Shown here piece after piece: positions 17,454-26,251 of a DNA stretch of 53,102 nucleotides. This DNA comes from JBBPYR01 sp038199755. GTDB lineage: Bacteria; Chloroflexota; Ktedonobacteria; Ktedonobacterales; Ktedonobacteraceae. Position 1 is the stretch's first letter. Each line of letters starts with the position of its first letter. The translations under genes were made by a program, and so were the position numbers. The stretch spans positions 1 to 53,102 of the forward strand of contig JBBPYR010000226.1 of NCBI GenBank assembly GCA_038199755.1, given 5' to 3'. The notes beneath the pieces are model-generated. The model did not search any database and was not told the origin of the DNA. It was given only the letters and a program-made list of their open reading frames with translations.

Positions 17454-18686
17454 GTGGCAACACACGAGAAACGATACGTTATTATTGGCAATGGCGTCGC
17501 TGGTACGACTGCCGCAGATACACTTCGTAAGAACGACCCTAATTGTAGTATTGCTTTGCTCACAAATGAGGCTTATCCACTGTATAATCGCGTGTCTTTA
17601 CCGCGTTTTTTGCAAGGGGTAATTGTCGAGCAAAAAGTGATGATACGCGATTTTGCTTGGCATGAGCAGCGTAACATTCGTCTGATCACCGAAACGCTGG
17701 TTGAGCGCATTCATACAGACGAGCGGGTGGTTGTCACCGATAAGGGTGAGCATTTACCCTATGATGCGCTGCTGCTGGCGACAGGTGGTTGGGCAAATCC
17801 GTTGCGTGTGCCCGGTGCAGCAGATACGAAGCATATTTATAACTTTGTAACCCTCGACGATACCAAGACGATCATTGCACGCATGTTAGAGTCTCGTACC
17901 GCAGTCGCATATGGTGGCAGCTTTATTTCTTACGAACTTTGCGACGGCTTTGCGGTACGCAAGTTGTATACTACATGGCTTATGCGTGGTCCTTACTGGC
18001 TGCGAAGCGCGCTAGACCCCGATGGTGGTGAGGTTGTAGATAACATTGCCAAGAAGTTTGGGGTGGACGTGATTCATGGTGATGAAATTGAGGAAGTCGT
18101 GCCTAGCAATGGTGTGCCGAGCTATGTGAAGACGAAGCAAGGACGGCACATTCAGGCCGATGTGATCGGGATTGGTCTGGGCATCACACTCAACACAAGC
18201 ATCCTCTCAGAAACCCCTGTCGAGGTGCGTAATGGTATCGTCGTGAATGAGTACCTAGAAACGAATGTTCCCGCTGTCTATGCCGCTGGAGACGTGGCAG
18301 AATTTTTTGACCCCACCATCAATCAACACCACACAATGGGCACTTGGGATAATGCGCTGGCACATGGACGTATTGTGGGCGTGAATATGGCTGGTGGGCA
18401 TCAAGCATACCTCGATGTTCCTACCTATACGAGTCCTCTTTTCGATGTAAACATTGCAGTTGTGGGAACTGCTGAGTCAAATAATCCTGAGCTGACAAGT
18501 ATTTCGTTGCGCGAACCCGGCGAAAAGGGGAACGAAAACTATCGGAAATTGTTCTTCCGCGATCATAAACTGGTCGGGGTGCTGATGATCGGTAGCCCGA
18601 AGGGACGAAAAAAACTCGTCGAGATTGTGAAGAATCAGCAAGAGCTCACGGGTGCCGAGCGCGAAGCGTTGCTGACCCTGAAATAA
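17454..18686 (+). CDS. NAD(P)/FAD-dependent oxidoreductase, nitrite/rubredoxin-reductase-like
   Basis: This is a 410-residue pyridine nucleotide-disulfide oxidoreductase fold. The FAD motif is IIGNGVAGTTAADTL near residue 9, LLLATGG near 103, and VYAAGDVAEF near 276 binds FAD's ribityl chain. YNRVSLPRFL is the class signature shared with NirB, NorW and rubredoxin reductases. The NAD-binding loop AYGGSFISYELCDG replaces the usual GGGxxGxE, with Ser in place of the third Gly. There is no redox CxxC. The likely role is NADH electron transfer to a small iron or haem partner, but none is encoded beside it. The start is GTG at 17454, with AAGGAGAG upstream. Confidence 0.85.
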   Translation: MATHEKRYVIIGNGVAGTTAADTLRKNDPNCSIALLTNEAYPLYNRVSLPRFLQGVIVEQKVMIRDFAWHEQRNIRLITETLVERIHTDERVVVTDKGEHLPYDALLLATGGWANPLRVPGAADTKHIYNFVTLDDTKTIIARMLESRTAVAYGGSFISYELCDGFAVRKLYTTWLMRGPYWLRSALDPDGGEVVDNIAKKFGVDVIHGDEIEEVVPSNGVPSYVKTKQGRHIQADVIGIGLGITLNTSILSETPVEVRNGIVVNEYLETNVPAVYAAGDVAEFFDPTINQHHTMGTWDNALAHGRIVGVNMAGGHQAYLDVPTYTSPLFDVNIAVVGTAESNNPELTSISLREPGEKGNENYRKLFFRDHKLVGVLMIGSPKGRKKLVEIVKNQQELTGAEREALLTLK

Positions 18687-18729
18687 GCAATCTAATAATA
18701 GTTTATCCTTTTGGTACAGGAGACTCGTT

Positions 18730-19947
18730 ATGGAGAAGGTGTGTGCAACCTGTGGAATGGCACTACCGCGAGAGGATGCCCGTTTCTGTAGTGTTTGTGG
18801 AACTCTGGTAAATCCTCATCCTGATGATAGTGCGCGCCAGGATGTGAGTTCCGTGGCACCCTCTTCTCCTGCATCGGTAGCGGCACCGCCAAGAAGACGA
18901 CATGAGTTGCGTGAGCAGATTGCGCAACAGCCAGGGGCATGGGGAACACAGCATGAACGCCCCGAGGAACCCCCCTATTGGATGAGCCAACTGGAGACCT
19001 CGCTAGAGAAAGTGTCTCGTGTTCCTCAACAAAAATCTTCACAACGTGAATTGCGGGTCAAGGTATGGAAAACCGAAGAGAGTGCCAAGGTGGAGGAGCT
19101 AGATACTGCTCCTTTAGAAGCAGCGATAGAAGCAGCGCAACCGCGAGAGGCAGAAACCGCTACTGAGTCGCGCGCTCTCGCGGATGAGGAAACCATGCAA
19201 CTGGCGATTGCGACCAACGATGAGGCTGTTATCTCACCTCCGCAAGCTGTCTTACCCCAGCAAGCTGCCTTACCTGCCGCTGTCCCTGCGCACAATACGC
19301 TGATGCCAGCACTACCTCCTGGTATGCTGATGCCCGCAATGGTCCCGCCCACGCCCTTGCTGCATGGCATCACTGCACCCGCATATCAGAGGCCGCGCAG
19401 GAGAAAACGTTCACTGCTATTCCTTGTGCTGGCTTTCCTTACGCTACTCGTGCTTGGTGGGGGCGTCTGGCTGTGGTATTATCAGCCGTTTAGCGTGGCC
19501 GCGATCACGCAAACGCAACAGAAACTGACCGCTCGTACTGTAGGAGTGACCTTATTCTATCCGACGGGCTGGCAGTCTCGGCTCGATCAACCTTCCGCCA
19601 ATGTCGCAACCCTCTCTCTTTCTGATAGTAGCCATACTGCACAATTCGTTGTGAAGGCTACCCATCAAGATACTTCTGATGTGGCGCAGTATCTAAAGTT
19701 GCAGGCAACTCATCAGGGGATGACGAATAGCAAGAATGAGAGTGCAATCACGTTCGCGGGTGCCGTGTGGCAGCAAATGCAAGGGAATGTGTCCCAAGGA
19801 GGAGCAAATTATAGCGAAACGCTGCTGGCGACAAGACACGGAAACACGCTGCTACTGATAATAGAAGCGGCTCCTCAGAGTGTGTACAATGATGAGGAAA
19901 GCAGCATTTTCTCACCCATGCGCTCATCAATGCAATTCTTAGCTTGA
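18730..19947 (+). CDS. Zinc-ribbon, single-pass membrane protein with extracytoplasmic domain
   Basis: The 405-residue protein begins with a zinc ribbon (CATCGMALPREDARFCSVCG, residues 5-24). A long disordered Pro/Ala/Glu region runs to ~220, followed by a basic stretch RPRRRKRS and one transmembrane helix (~226-247). The final 150 residues lie outside and look like a PsbP/LpqN-type domain (VTLFYPTGW, then a beta-rich segment). Such zinc-ribbon/TM/PsbP-like proteins are frequent in Ktedonobacteria and lack a known role. It starts 43 nt after the oxidoreductase stop and may share its transcript. Confidence 0.75.
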   Translation: MEKVCATCGMALPREDARFCSVCGTLVNPHPDDSARQDVSSVAPSSPASVAAPPRRRHELREQIAQQPGAWGTQHERPEEPPYWMSQLETSLEKVSRVPQQKSSQRELRVKVWKTEESAKVEELDTAPLEAAIEAAQPREAETATESRALADEETMQLAIATNDEAVISPPQAVLPQQAALPAAVPAHNTLMPALPPGMLMPAMVPPTPLLHGITAPAYQRPRRRKRSLLFLVLAFLTLLVLGGGVWLWYYQPFSVAAITQTQQKLTARTVGVTLFYPTGWQSRLDQPSANVATLSLSDSSHTAQFVVKATHQDTSDVAQYLKLQATHQGMTNSKNESAITFAGAVWQQMQGNVSQGGANYSETLLATRHGNTLLLIIEAAPQSVYNDEESSIFSPMRSSMQFLA

Positions 19948-19994
19948 TGCCTATTGGATGCGCTGAATGGTCCCTACAGCAGAAAAAGTAACTA

Positions 19995-20003
19995 TGATAT
20001 AAT
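19995..20003 (+). promoter_or_regulatory. Extended -10 promoter element
   Basis: TGATATAAT is a perfect extended -10 (TGn followed by TATAAT at 19998-20003), 77 nt before the next gene. There is no convincing -35, which extended -10 promoters can do without. Confidence 0.5.
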
Positions 20004-20079
20004 ACTACCAGCACCGCACTACCTGGATCGTAACATTCCCATCTTGGCAGAAGAGGCGACAACATTCTGTAAGATGTGA

Positions 20080-20502
20080 ATGTCCAGAGGGAAGGATGAG
20101 AGAAAGGAGCGCGTCAGAGACGTTGAGCAACGTCGTCGGCGCAAACACGGACAGCGTATGGAAGATATTCATTTTGAGCGGCACTTTAGAACCCCCTATT
20201 CAGAGGGCTATTATATTATGCAGGGAAGCAGCCTGCAAAGTAATAATCGCCTGGGGACAGTAGACATTCACTTTACCACTACTGCTGTACATGGCACGCT
20301 TATTTTGGAGCGAGAACTGGAAGAGACAGATTTGACCAAGCTGATAGAGCAAATAGACGAGGATCTGGTTCTTTCAGCCGACATGCCCCGTGACGATTTT
20401 CTGGTGAGTGTGTATGTGGGAAGAGATGTTGGCTTCTATAGCGATGAATATTTTACAGAGGAAGGCGGCAGCGTTCCTGAATTCGATGAGGAAGACCGTT
20501 AG
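20080..20502 (+). CDS. Uncharacterised acidic-tailed small protein
   Basis: I recognise no family. The 140-residue frame has a highly basic start (MSRGKDERKERVRDVEQRRRRKHGQR), a beta-rich middle (VDIHFTTTAVHGTLILERELEE) and an acidic end (FTEEGGSVPEFDEEDR). No signal peptide or membrane segment is seen. An internal ATG at 20158 would remove the basic tail. Neither start has a good ribosome-binding site. Its stop lies 4 nt from the convergent response-regulator stop. Confidence 0.6.
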   Translation: MSRGKDERKERVRDVEQRRRRKHGQRMEDIHFERHFRTPYSEGYYIMQGSSLQSNNRLGTVDIHFTTTAVHGTLILERELEETDLTKLIEQIDEDLVLSADMPRDDFLVSVYVGRDVGFYSDEYFTEEGGSVPEFDEEDR

Positions 20503-20506
20503 TTCG

Positions 20507-21157
20507 CTAGTCTTCTAGGAGGCCGCGTCGCATAGCATATTTTACCAACTCGGCGCGGCTATGCAGGTTGAGTTTATCCATCACATGCGTACGGTGTGTA
20601 TCCACCGTTTTCGGGCTAATGACCAGCCGCTCGGCAATTTGATTATTCGTGTATCCTTCCGCTACCAGCTTCAAAATTTCACGTTCGCGCTCTGTTAAAC
20701 TGCTATAACTATCTTTTTCCTCGCCGGTACGAACGCGCTGTAGATAGTCGCCCACCATCACTGATTGTGCCATAGGCGAGAGATAAAATTGTCCACTTTG
20801 AATGATATGCAGAGCGGAAATCAGTTCGGTGTCGGCAGCTTCTTTGAGCATATAGCCTGATGCTCCAGCACGCAGAGCCTGGAAGACATATTCATCATGT
20901 TCGTGCATGGTGAGCATGAGAACTTTGACATCGGGCGTACATTTTTTAATCTGGCGTGTGGCCTCAATACCGTTCATATCAGGCATTGTGATATCCATCA
21001 GGACGATATCAGGCTGTAGGCGTTGTGTCTCCTGAATGGCTTGACGGCCATCCTGGGCCTCGCCCACCACTTCCATGTCTGGTTGTGCATTCAGCATCAT
21101 TTTCAAGCCTGCACGTAAGATAGTGTGGTCATCGGCAAGCAAAATGCGTATTTTCAT
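20507..21157 (-). CDS. NarL/LuxR-family response regulator
   Basis: The 216-residue protein has a receiver domain (residues 1-120; Asp9/Asp10, phospho-acceptor Asp55, Lys in the KEA loop near 105) and a C-terminal LuxR-type helix-turn-helix (~148-210; LTEREREILKLVAEGYTNNQIAERL). It binds DNA when phosphorylated by the kinase just upstream. The start lies 3 nt after the kinase stop, and its ribosome-binding AAAAGG is inside the kinase's last codons. The two are therefore co-translated. Targets are unknown. Confidence 0.95.
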   Translation of the reverse strand: MKIRILLADDHTILRAGLKMMLNAQPDMEVVGEAQDGRQAIQETQRLQPDIVLMDITMPDMNGIEATRQIKKCTPDVKVLMLTMHEHDEYVFQALRAGASGYMLKEAADTELISALHIIQSGQFYLSPMAQSVMVGDYLQRVRTGEEKDSYSSLTEREREILKLVAEGYTNNQIAERLVISPKTVDTHRTHVMDKLNLHSRAELVKYAMRRGLLED

Positions 21158-21160
21158 TTT

Positions 21161-22300
21161 TTAACCTTTTTTGTTGATAGTAACGGTGTCTATGCTATCA
21201 CTGCGGGGGGTGTTCGCCTGTGCGAGATTTTGTCCAGAGAGTGATTGTACATAGTGTGGTATGGGAATACATACTTTTACTGTCGTGCCGGAGCCAGGTA
21301 TTGCCTCAATAGACAAGTAGCCATCTAGCAGATGAGCACGTTCATACATCCCCGCCAATCCTAAGCCACGGTCTTGTCCAGGCGTGTGCTGAATGGATTC
21401 GATATCGAAGCCGCGCCCATTATCTTGTATGGTTGCGTACACGGCGTTGTTGCTTTCGTGCATGGTAACGCTGGCTGTACGCGCGTGCGAATGGCGTGCA
21501 ATGTTGGTGAGCGATTCTTGCACAATACGGTAGAGGGCTGTCTCCATCTCTGCTGGTAAACGCTCCTTGATGCCGCTGGCCTGAAAATCGACCTCAATTG
21601 GGAATTTTTGTTGATATTCTTTGACATACCAGCGCAGTGCAGGTAGGAGTCCTAAGTCGTCGAGTGCGCTGGGACGAAGATCAATGCTGAGATTGCGAAT
21701 GGCCCGTAGCGTTTGATGGGCGAGCATGCGTGTTTCAGCGATACGGTTATGTGCTTCTGGTGCCGTCACCGATTCTTCAAGCACGGCGAGGCTAATAAGC
21801 AGTGAGGTGAGGACCTGTGATGTTTCGTCATGGAGCTCACGGGCAATGCGTTTGCGCTCTTGCTCCTGGGCATTAATGATCTGGCTGGCTCGCAGACGGT
21901 TAGCGTCATCGATGGCTTCAAGCATCATATTAAATGTCCGTGCCAGCAAATCCGCCTGCGAATCGACGCCGGTCAATGGGGCACGCAGAGAGCGTTCACC
22001 CGCCTGTACGCGTGACATTACTTTGCCGAGGTCCATGAGTGGACGGAAGGCAATTTGTAGAACGACAAAATTGAGGATCACACTTACCAGCCAACCGACG
22101 GCAACAAAGACAACTAGGTAAAGCGGAGCATTGGGGGTACTATGCAACTGTGAGGCGAGCCATGTTCCTCCTGTTGCGCCCACAAAAATGATAAAGCTAT
22201 TTGCCATTAACACTTTATAGAAAACGGGAATGCTCAGGATGGAACGTAATAGTTTATTATTTTGAAGGGCTTCCCCGTACTTTGTCGTGGGGTTTTTCAT
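21161..22300 (-). CDS. Sensor histidine kinase, NarX/DesK type (HisKA_3)
   Basis: The 379-residue kinase has two membrane helices (~25-48 and ~58-84) with only ~10 residues outside, so it probably senses within or through the membrane. A HAMP domain follows (~85-138). The HisKA_3 dimerisation helix carries phospho-His157 in ERKRIARELHDETSQ. The HATPase_c domain has DNGRGFD and GLGLAGMYERA, ending near 350. It forms an operon with the response regulator. The stimulus is unknown. It is divergent from the cytochrome bc operon, which makes redox or respiratory control a reasonable guess. Confidence 0.94.
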   Translation of the reverse strand: MKNPTTKYGEALQNNKLLRSILSIPVFYKVLMANSFIIFVGATGGTWLASQLHSTPNAPLYLVVFVAVGWLVSVILNFVVLQIAFRPLMDLGKVMSRVQAGERSLRAPLTGVDSQADLLARTFNMMLEAIDDANRLRASQIINAQEQERKRIARELHDETSQVLTSLLISLAVLEESVTAPEAHNRIAETRMLAHQTLRAIRNLSIDLRPSALDDLGLLPALRWYVKEYQQKFPIEVDFQASGIKERLPAEMETALYRIVQESLTNIARHSHARTASVTMHESNNAVYATIQDNGRGFDIESIQHTPGQDRGLGLAGMYERAHLLDGYLSIEAIPGSGTTVKVCIPIPHYVQSLSGQNLAQANTPRSDSIDTVTINKKG

Positions 22301-22749
22301 AATTTTACATCTCTAATCGGGAAAATTTCTTTGTGAAATCGAAACTCTTTCAGTACAATGTATTGTATCGGTTTCTCATGGAAGCTGTCAAACAACCTGA
22401 GACGATGGATCGTGTTGCGAAATCAGGGAGAGGGTAGAGAAAAATCAGGTATGTACCTGATGCCTCCGCTCTGGACAAGGTAGTAAGCTAGATACGATAG
22501 TCTTTCTTCGCGATAGGTTACTCAGCTACTCTTCCTAAGAGAGCAAATGGGTAGTACTCTTCTCGTAGGTTGTTATTATATCCTATAATCAAAAGAGTAG
22601 GATATACTCCTTGTTCGCAGTGCTGAAAATGCGCAATAGAACAGGGGTACCTAAGTGTGGGCTTGTATGTTATAATCTGCCACACAGTCTATGTTTAAAT
22701 TTTATCTTTCCAACTGAACTGGTCAAATCTAGATCTTTGAGGAGGCACA
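22301..22749. other. 449-bp divergent regulatory region between kinase and bc operon
   Basis: No coding frame is seen. An 8-bp dyad ATATCCTA/TAGGATAT lies at 22578-22605 about 70 bp ahead of the bc promoter. The rest shows nothing I can name. The length suits a regulated respiratory promoter. Confidence 0.5.
22668..22676 (+). promoter_or_regulatory. Extended -10 promoter of the cytochrome bc operon
   Basis: TGTTATAAT with TATAAT at 22671-22676 gives a leader of ~67 nt to the GTG start at 22750. No good -35 is seen. Confidence 0.55.
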
Positions 22750-23562
22750 GTGAGCTCTTCTGCTAACAAAAGCTTGCTCGACGTGGTGACGCAGAAGGTA
22801 GTCGAGAGCCAGGTATGGCGTTCGATCTTCCGACATGGTTATCCTGACACCCCGTTGAATCAGTCTCTGGTAATGATGGGGAACGTATTTCTGCATCTCC
22901 ACCCTGTTAAGGTCAGCCGTCAGGCGATGAAAATCACCTATACCTGGTGCATGGGTGGTATTTCGTTTTTCCTGTTTTTGCTGCTGACAATCACCGGTGT
23001 CTTCCTGATGTTCTACTACATCCCGGACACCACTGTTGCTTATCAAAACATTAATCAATTAAGTAGTGCTATCTCATTTGGACATCTCGTGCGCAATATG
23101 CATCGCTGGGCGGCTCACTTGATGGTGGTTTCAGTGACACTGCACATGATTCGCGTCTTCTACCATGGAGCGTATAAGCCACCGAGAGAATTCAACTGGG
23201 TGGTGGGCGTGTTGCTGTTTTTCGTGACGCTATTCTTGAGTTTTACTGGCTATCTCCTGCCTTGGGACCAGATTGCGATCTGGGCTATCACCGTGGGCAC
23301 CAATCTGGCTCCGTACACTCCATTGCTGGGTGATCCGGTGTATAAGGTGCTTGTTGGTGGTGGTGCTGTCGGTCAGGCAACGCTGATCCGTTTCTACGTG
23401 GGTCACGTAATCCTGCTTCCGCTTGCCGGTGCATTGTTGATGGCTGTTCACTTCTGGCGTATTCGTAAGGATGGCGGTGAAGCTGGTCCTCCACCACCCT
23501 CACGTCGTGAGTTGGAGGCGCGCACTTCACAAGAGCGCGTGACGGCTGGTGCGGGCCGCTAA
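22750..23562 (+). CDS. Cytochrome b, N-terminal half (b6-like) of a menaquinol bc complex
   Basis: The 270-residue membrane protein has four helices. The two b-haem histidine pairs are visible as HRWAAHLMVVSVTLH (second helix) and GHVILLPLAGALLMAVH (fourth helix). YLLPWDQIAIWAITVGTN matches the Qo-site cd region. It forms the quinol-oxidising core with the C-half encoded 62 nt downstream. It starts at GTG behind GGAGG. An N-terminal cytoplasmic extension of ~60 residues and a Pro/Glu/Arg-rich tail are longer than in b6 proteins. Confidence 0.93.
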   Translation: MSSSANKSLLDVVTQKVVESQVWRSIFRHGYPDTPLNQSLVMMGNVFLHLHPVKVSRQAMKITYTWCMGGISFFLFLLLTITGVFLMFYYIPDTTVAYQNINQLSSAISFGHLVRNMHRWAAHLMVVSVTLHMIRVFYHGAYKPPREFNWVVGVLLFFVTLFLSFTGYLLPWDQIAIWAITVGTNLAPYTPLLGDPVYKVLVGGGAVGQATLIRFYVGHVILLPLAGALLMAVHFWRIRKDGGEAGPPPPSRRELEARTSQERVTAGAGR

Positions 23563-23624
23563 AGCAGCGGACCGCGCTTGCGTGTTCCACTATCCTACGG
23601 TTCTAATGAGAGGATGCCGAAATT

Positions 23625-24176
23625 ATGTCGATTGAACAGAAAGAACCCAAAGTACAGACGCAGGCAGCAGCCACGCAGCGTCGTTATCGTACCTTAGCCG
23701 TGGTAAAGCAGGAAGCGATCACGCGTGTTGAGAAGCCACTAGAGGATTCGGTGTTTGTGTGGCCGCACTTGCTGGTACGAGAATTCTTCGCCGCAACTGC
23801 TGTGATGGTGATGGTGACGATGCTATCCATCGTGATCGATGCGCCGTTGCGTGAGCCTGCTAACCCAAACAATACGCCAAACCCGGCGAAGGCACCGTGG
23901 TACTTTCTGGGCTTGCAAGAGTTGTTGCACTACTTTCCACCGACAACCGGTGGTGTGCTTGGCCCGGGGTTAGTCTTGGCGGCTCTCGCTGTCCTGCCCT
24001 ATGTGGACCGCAACCCAAGCCGTGCCTATGCAGATCGTAAGGTGGCTATTGTGACCTTCACTATGTTCCTCATCTTCTGGGCAGTGGTGACGCTGGCAGG
24101 TAGCTTCTTCCGTGGCCCAGGTTGGCTGTGGATTTGGCCCTGGACACCAGGACGTGGCCTATACTTTGACCTGTAA
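23625..24176 (+). CDS. Cytochrome b, C-terminal half (subunit IV-like)
   Basis: The 183-residue protein has an N-terminal soluble part and three helices. ADAPLREPANPNNTPNP-like sequence (here IDAPLREPANPNN) leads to KAPWYFLGLQELLHYF, the ef-loop of the Qo site. The canonical PEWY Glu is absent, replaced as AKAPWYF, a variant seen in split menaquinol complexes. GPGLVLAALAVLPYVDRNP continues into the second helix. It completes the cytochrome b of the gene upstream. Confidence 0.9.
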   Translation: MSIEQKEPKVQTQAAATQRRYRTLAVVKQEAITRVEKPLEDSVFVWPHLLVREFFAATAVMVMVTMLSIVIDAPLREPANPNNTPNPAKAPWYFLGLQELLHYFPPTTGGVLGPGLVLAALAVLPYVDRNPSRAYADRKVAIVTFTMFLIFWAVVTLAGSFFRGPGWLWIWPWTPGRGLYFDL

Positions 24177-24226
24177 TCATGGTGTAGTCACAGAGCGAGA
24201 GAACTAAAGAACTAAAGAGGATAATC

Positions 24227-24925
24227 ATGAGTATTAATACACCACCTATTACGCCGCAACAATACGAAGTCTTGCACGGTGGTGGCGCGGAGGCGGCAGA
24301 GATCGCCAAACAGCGATTGTCGCGCCGACGTTTTATGCGTAGGTCCATGCTTGCCGTATGGGGCCTATCTTCCACTGCTGCCGTTGCGGGTGCGCTCGCT
24401 ATGTTGTATCCCAATGTAGCTACTGGTTTTGGTGGAAAGCTGACGGTTGGGAAAAAAGCGGATTTTCCCGCCGCAACGAAATTGAGTGATTTTAAGAAGG
24501 GGAGTACTGGCGTTTTTTATAATCAAAACGCGAGAACATATGTGATCCACTTGGCGGCAGGTACACAATTCTTGTTAAATGGTTCGGTATTATCTGATCA
24601 GCTGGAATCAGAATCAGTGGTCAAGGACTCTTCTGACGGCTCCCACTGGATTGCGCTCTATCAGCGTTGCGTCCATCTTGGTTGTACGGTGCCGTTCCGC
24701 GATGATTGCTCTAGCTTTAAGTGTCCTTGTCACGGTTCACACTACAATGTTACTGGTGAATGGTTAGATGGTCCGGCACCAAGAAGCCTTGATCGCTTCC
24801 AGATCAGCTTTACCGGTAGTGATGTGATTGTCGATACGGGAACGCTCAACTCAAAGATTCCGCATCCCGACAACACTACACGCTTGATCGCGGTTCCGAC
24901 CGTGGCCTGTAGTGCTGGCGGCTAG
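24227..24925 (+). CDS. Rieske iron-sulfur protein of the bc complex
   Basis: The 232-residue protein has a twin-Arg-like stretch RRRFMRRSMLAVWG at 33-46, one membrane anchor (~40-60) and a soluble Rieske domain. The cluster ligands are Cys148 and His150 in CVHLGC and Cys166 and His169 in CPCHGSHY. Cys153 and Cys168 form the usual disulfide. It carries electrons from quinol at the Qo site to the c-type or copper acceptor. It lies 50 nt after the cytochrome b C-half. Confidence 0.94.
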   Translation: MSINTPPITPQQYEVLHGGGAEAAEIAKQRLSRRRFMRRSMLAVWGLSSTAAVAGALAMLYPNVATGFGGKLTVGKKADFPAATKLSDFKKGSTGVFYNQNARTYVIHLAAGTQFLLNGSVLSDQLESESVVKDSSDGSHWIALYQRCVHLGCTVPFRDDCSSFKCPCHGSHYNVTGEWLDGPAPRSLDRFQISFTGSDVIVDTGTLNSKIPHPDNTTRLIAVPTVACSAGG

Positions 24926-24999
24926 GAAGCATGTCATCATTGCACGTCGGCAAAGACGTGTTTGCTCTCTTGTCAATTCAATACACCAGGCATGTATCG

Positions 25000-25037
25000 C
25001 TGTCTCTCTGAATTGGTTTTACGGTTCAAAGAGACAG
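25000..25037 (+). terminator. Hairpin between Rieske and cupredoxin genes
   Basis: CTGTCTCTCTGAA pairs with TTCAAAGAGACAG (12 of 13 pairs; 12-nt loop). No T-run follows directly, so it may be a partial terminator or processing site that sets different expression for the two halves of the operon. Confidence 0.45.
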
Positions 25038-25137
25038 TGTAGGACTACAAAAGAAGGTGTAGCGTTTATAACACCGTTTGTGTCTTCTTTGAGAAGAGAA
25101 GGCATAAGAAAAAACACATTTCAAAAGGTTGTGTGTT

Positions 25138-26145
25138 ATGGTAAATTTTGGACAGGTCGCCGTAGGTATTATCATATTGCTCATTACTATAGGCGGCTTG
25201 CTATACATATTCTATTCGCGCACCAATGCAGTTGTGAAAACAGGGTATGGCTCGTTGGCTATGCTGGCTGTGATCTCGGTGATGATTCCTGTCTTCTGGA
25301 TTACCGAGTTTAGCCAGGAGGCATCATCGCAGGCCGATCAACAGACGGTTGCTGTGCAACGTGGTATGCAACTCTATGCCCAGTACTGCATTGATAAGTG
25401 TTTTACCATCAGCAAAGATGGGAAACTACAGGACCCAAAATGGAACGGGTTTACTGTAGATCAGATGAATCAGATGACTGATGTTCAACTGAGACGTGTA
25501 ATTAGCGCTGGTGTATATGCCGCGGGTGTTGCCACCCCTTCAAATGCCAGCTTGATTCCACAGAGTCAGGACTATGGTGGTCCGCTCTCATCGAATGATG
25601 TTGACTACCTGTTCGCCTTTCTGCGCTCTGCCGATCCTGCATATTTAAAGCAAAATGGGTATACCGGTGCTAGTGCTGCGAATGGTTTTACGAAGCTGGT
25701 TGACTATCTGCAACAGAACAGCCCTTCAAGCTACGCCACGGCCCAGGCTTTGGGTACGGTAGGACAGTTTGGTGCTCCCGTCGATATGACGAAATCGAAG
25801 GCAATTACAATCAATATCCTAACGACGGTGCAGGGACAGACCTGCCAACCTTCCTGTTTTCAATATCAGAATATTAAGGTGAAGGTTGGGACGAAGATAA
25901 CGTGGGTGAATAAGAGTGCGGTCGGTCATACCGTGACTGCGATTGTGGGAGAAAGCACGGCCTCGCCAAAAGCTGCCTCGCAGATTTTCGACTCGGCAAA
26001 GGGTGGATTTAATCTGATTGCAGTGGGCGACTCTTTTTCGTATACGGTAACTTCTGCCGCTTATAGCTTTAACACCGATCATGCTGTGGTTTACTATTGT
26101 AAAGTTCATCCACAGATGCTAGCTGAAATTACCGTTGTGCAATAA
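25138..26145 (+). CDS. Degenerate cytochrome c - cupredoxin fusion, membrane anchored
   Basis: The 335-residue protein has two N-terminal helices (~6-26, ~38-56). A region shaped like a mono-haem cytochrome c follows (~68-170; RGMQLYAQYC at the haem position, LSSNDVDYLFAFLRS at the C-helix), then a cupredoxin domain (~222-335). The haem motif is broken: Cys84-Ile-Asp-Lys-Cys88-Phe instead of CxxCH, so no axial His. The type 1 copper ligands are intact: His264, Cys321, His324, Met327. It probably accepts electrons from the Rieske protein through copper. The start at 25138 follows AAAAGG by 9 nt. Confidence 0.85.
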   Translation: MVNFGQVAVGIIILLITIGGLLYIFYSRTNAVVKTGYGSLAMLAVISVMIPVFWITEFSQEASSQADQQTVAVQRGMQLYAQYCIDKCFTISKDGKLQDPKWNGFTVDQMNQMTDVQLRRVISAGVYAAGVATPSNASLIPQSQDYGGPLSSNDVDYLFAFLRSADPAYLKQNGYTGASAANGFTKLVDYLQQNSPSSYATAQALGTVGQFGAPVDMTKSKAITINILTTVQGQTCQPSCFQYQNIKVKVGTKITWVNKSAVGHTVTAIVGESTASPKAASQIFDSAKGGFNLIAVGDSFSYTVTSAAYSFNTDHAVVYYCKVHPQMLAEITVVQ

Positions 26146-26251
26146 GGTATGAATATCGGTCGTGTTCGCACGAGGCACGACCGTCTAGTTTTCTTGGTCG
26201 CTGGTCCTGTAGCCATCAACACAGGCGACATGTTGGAAGGAATTGCGATCC

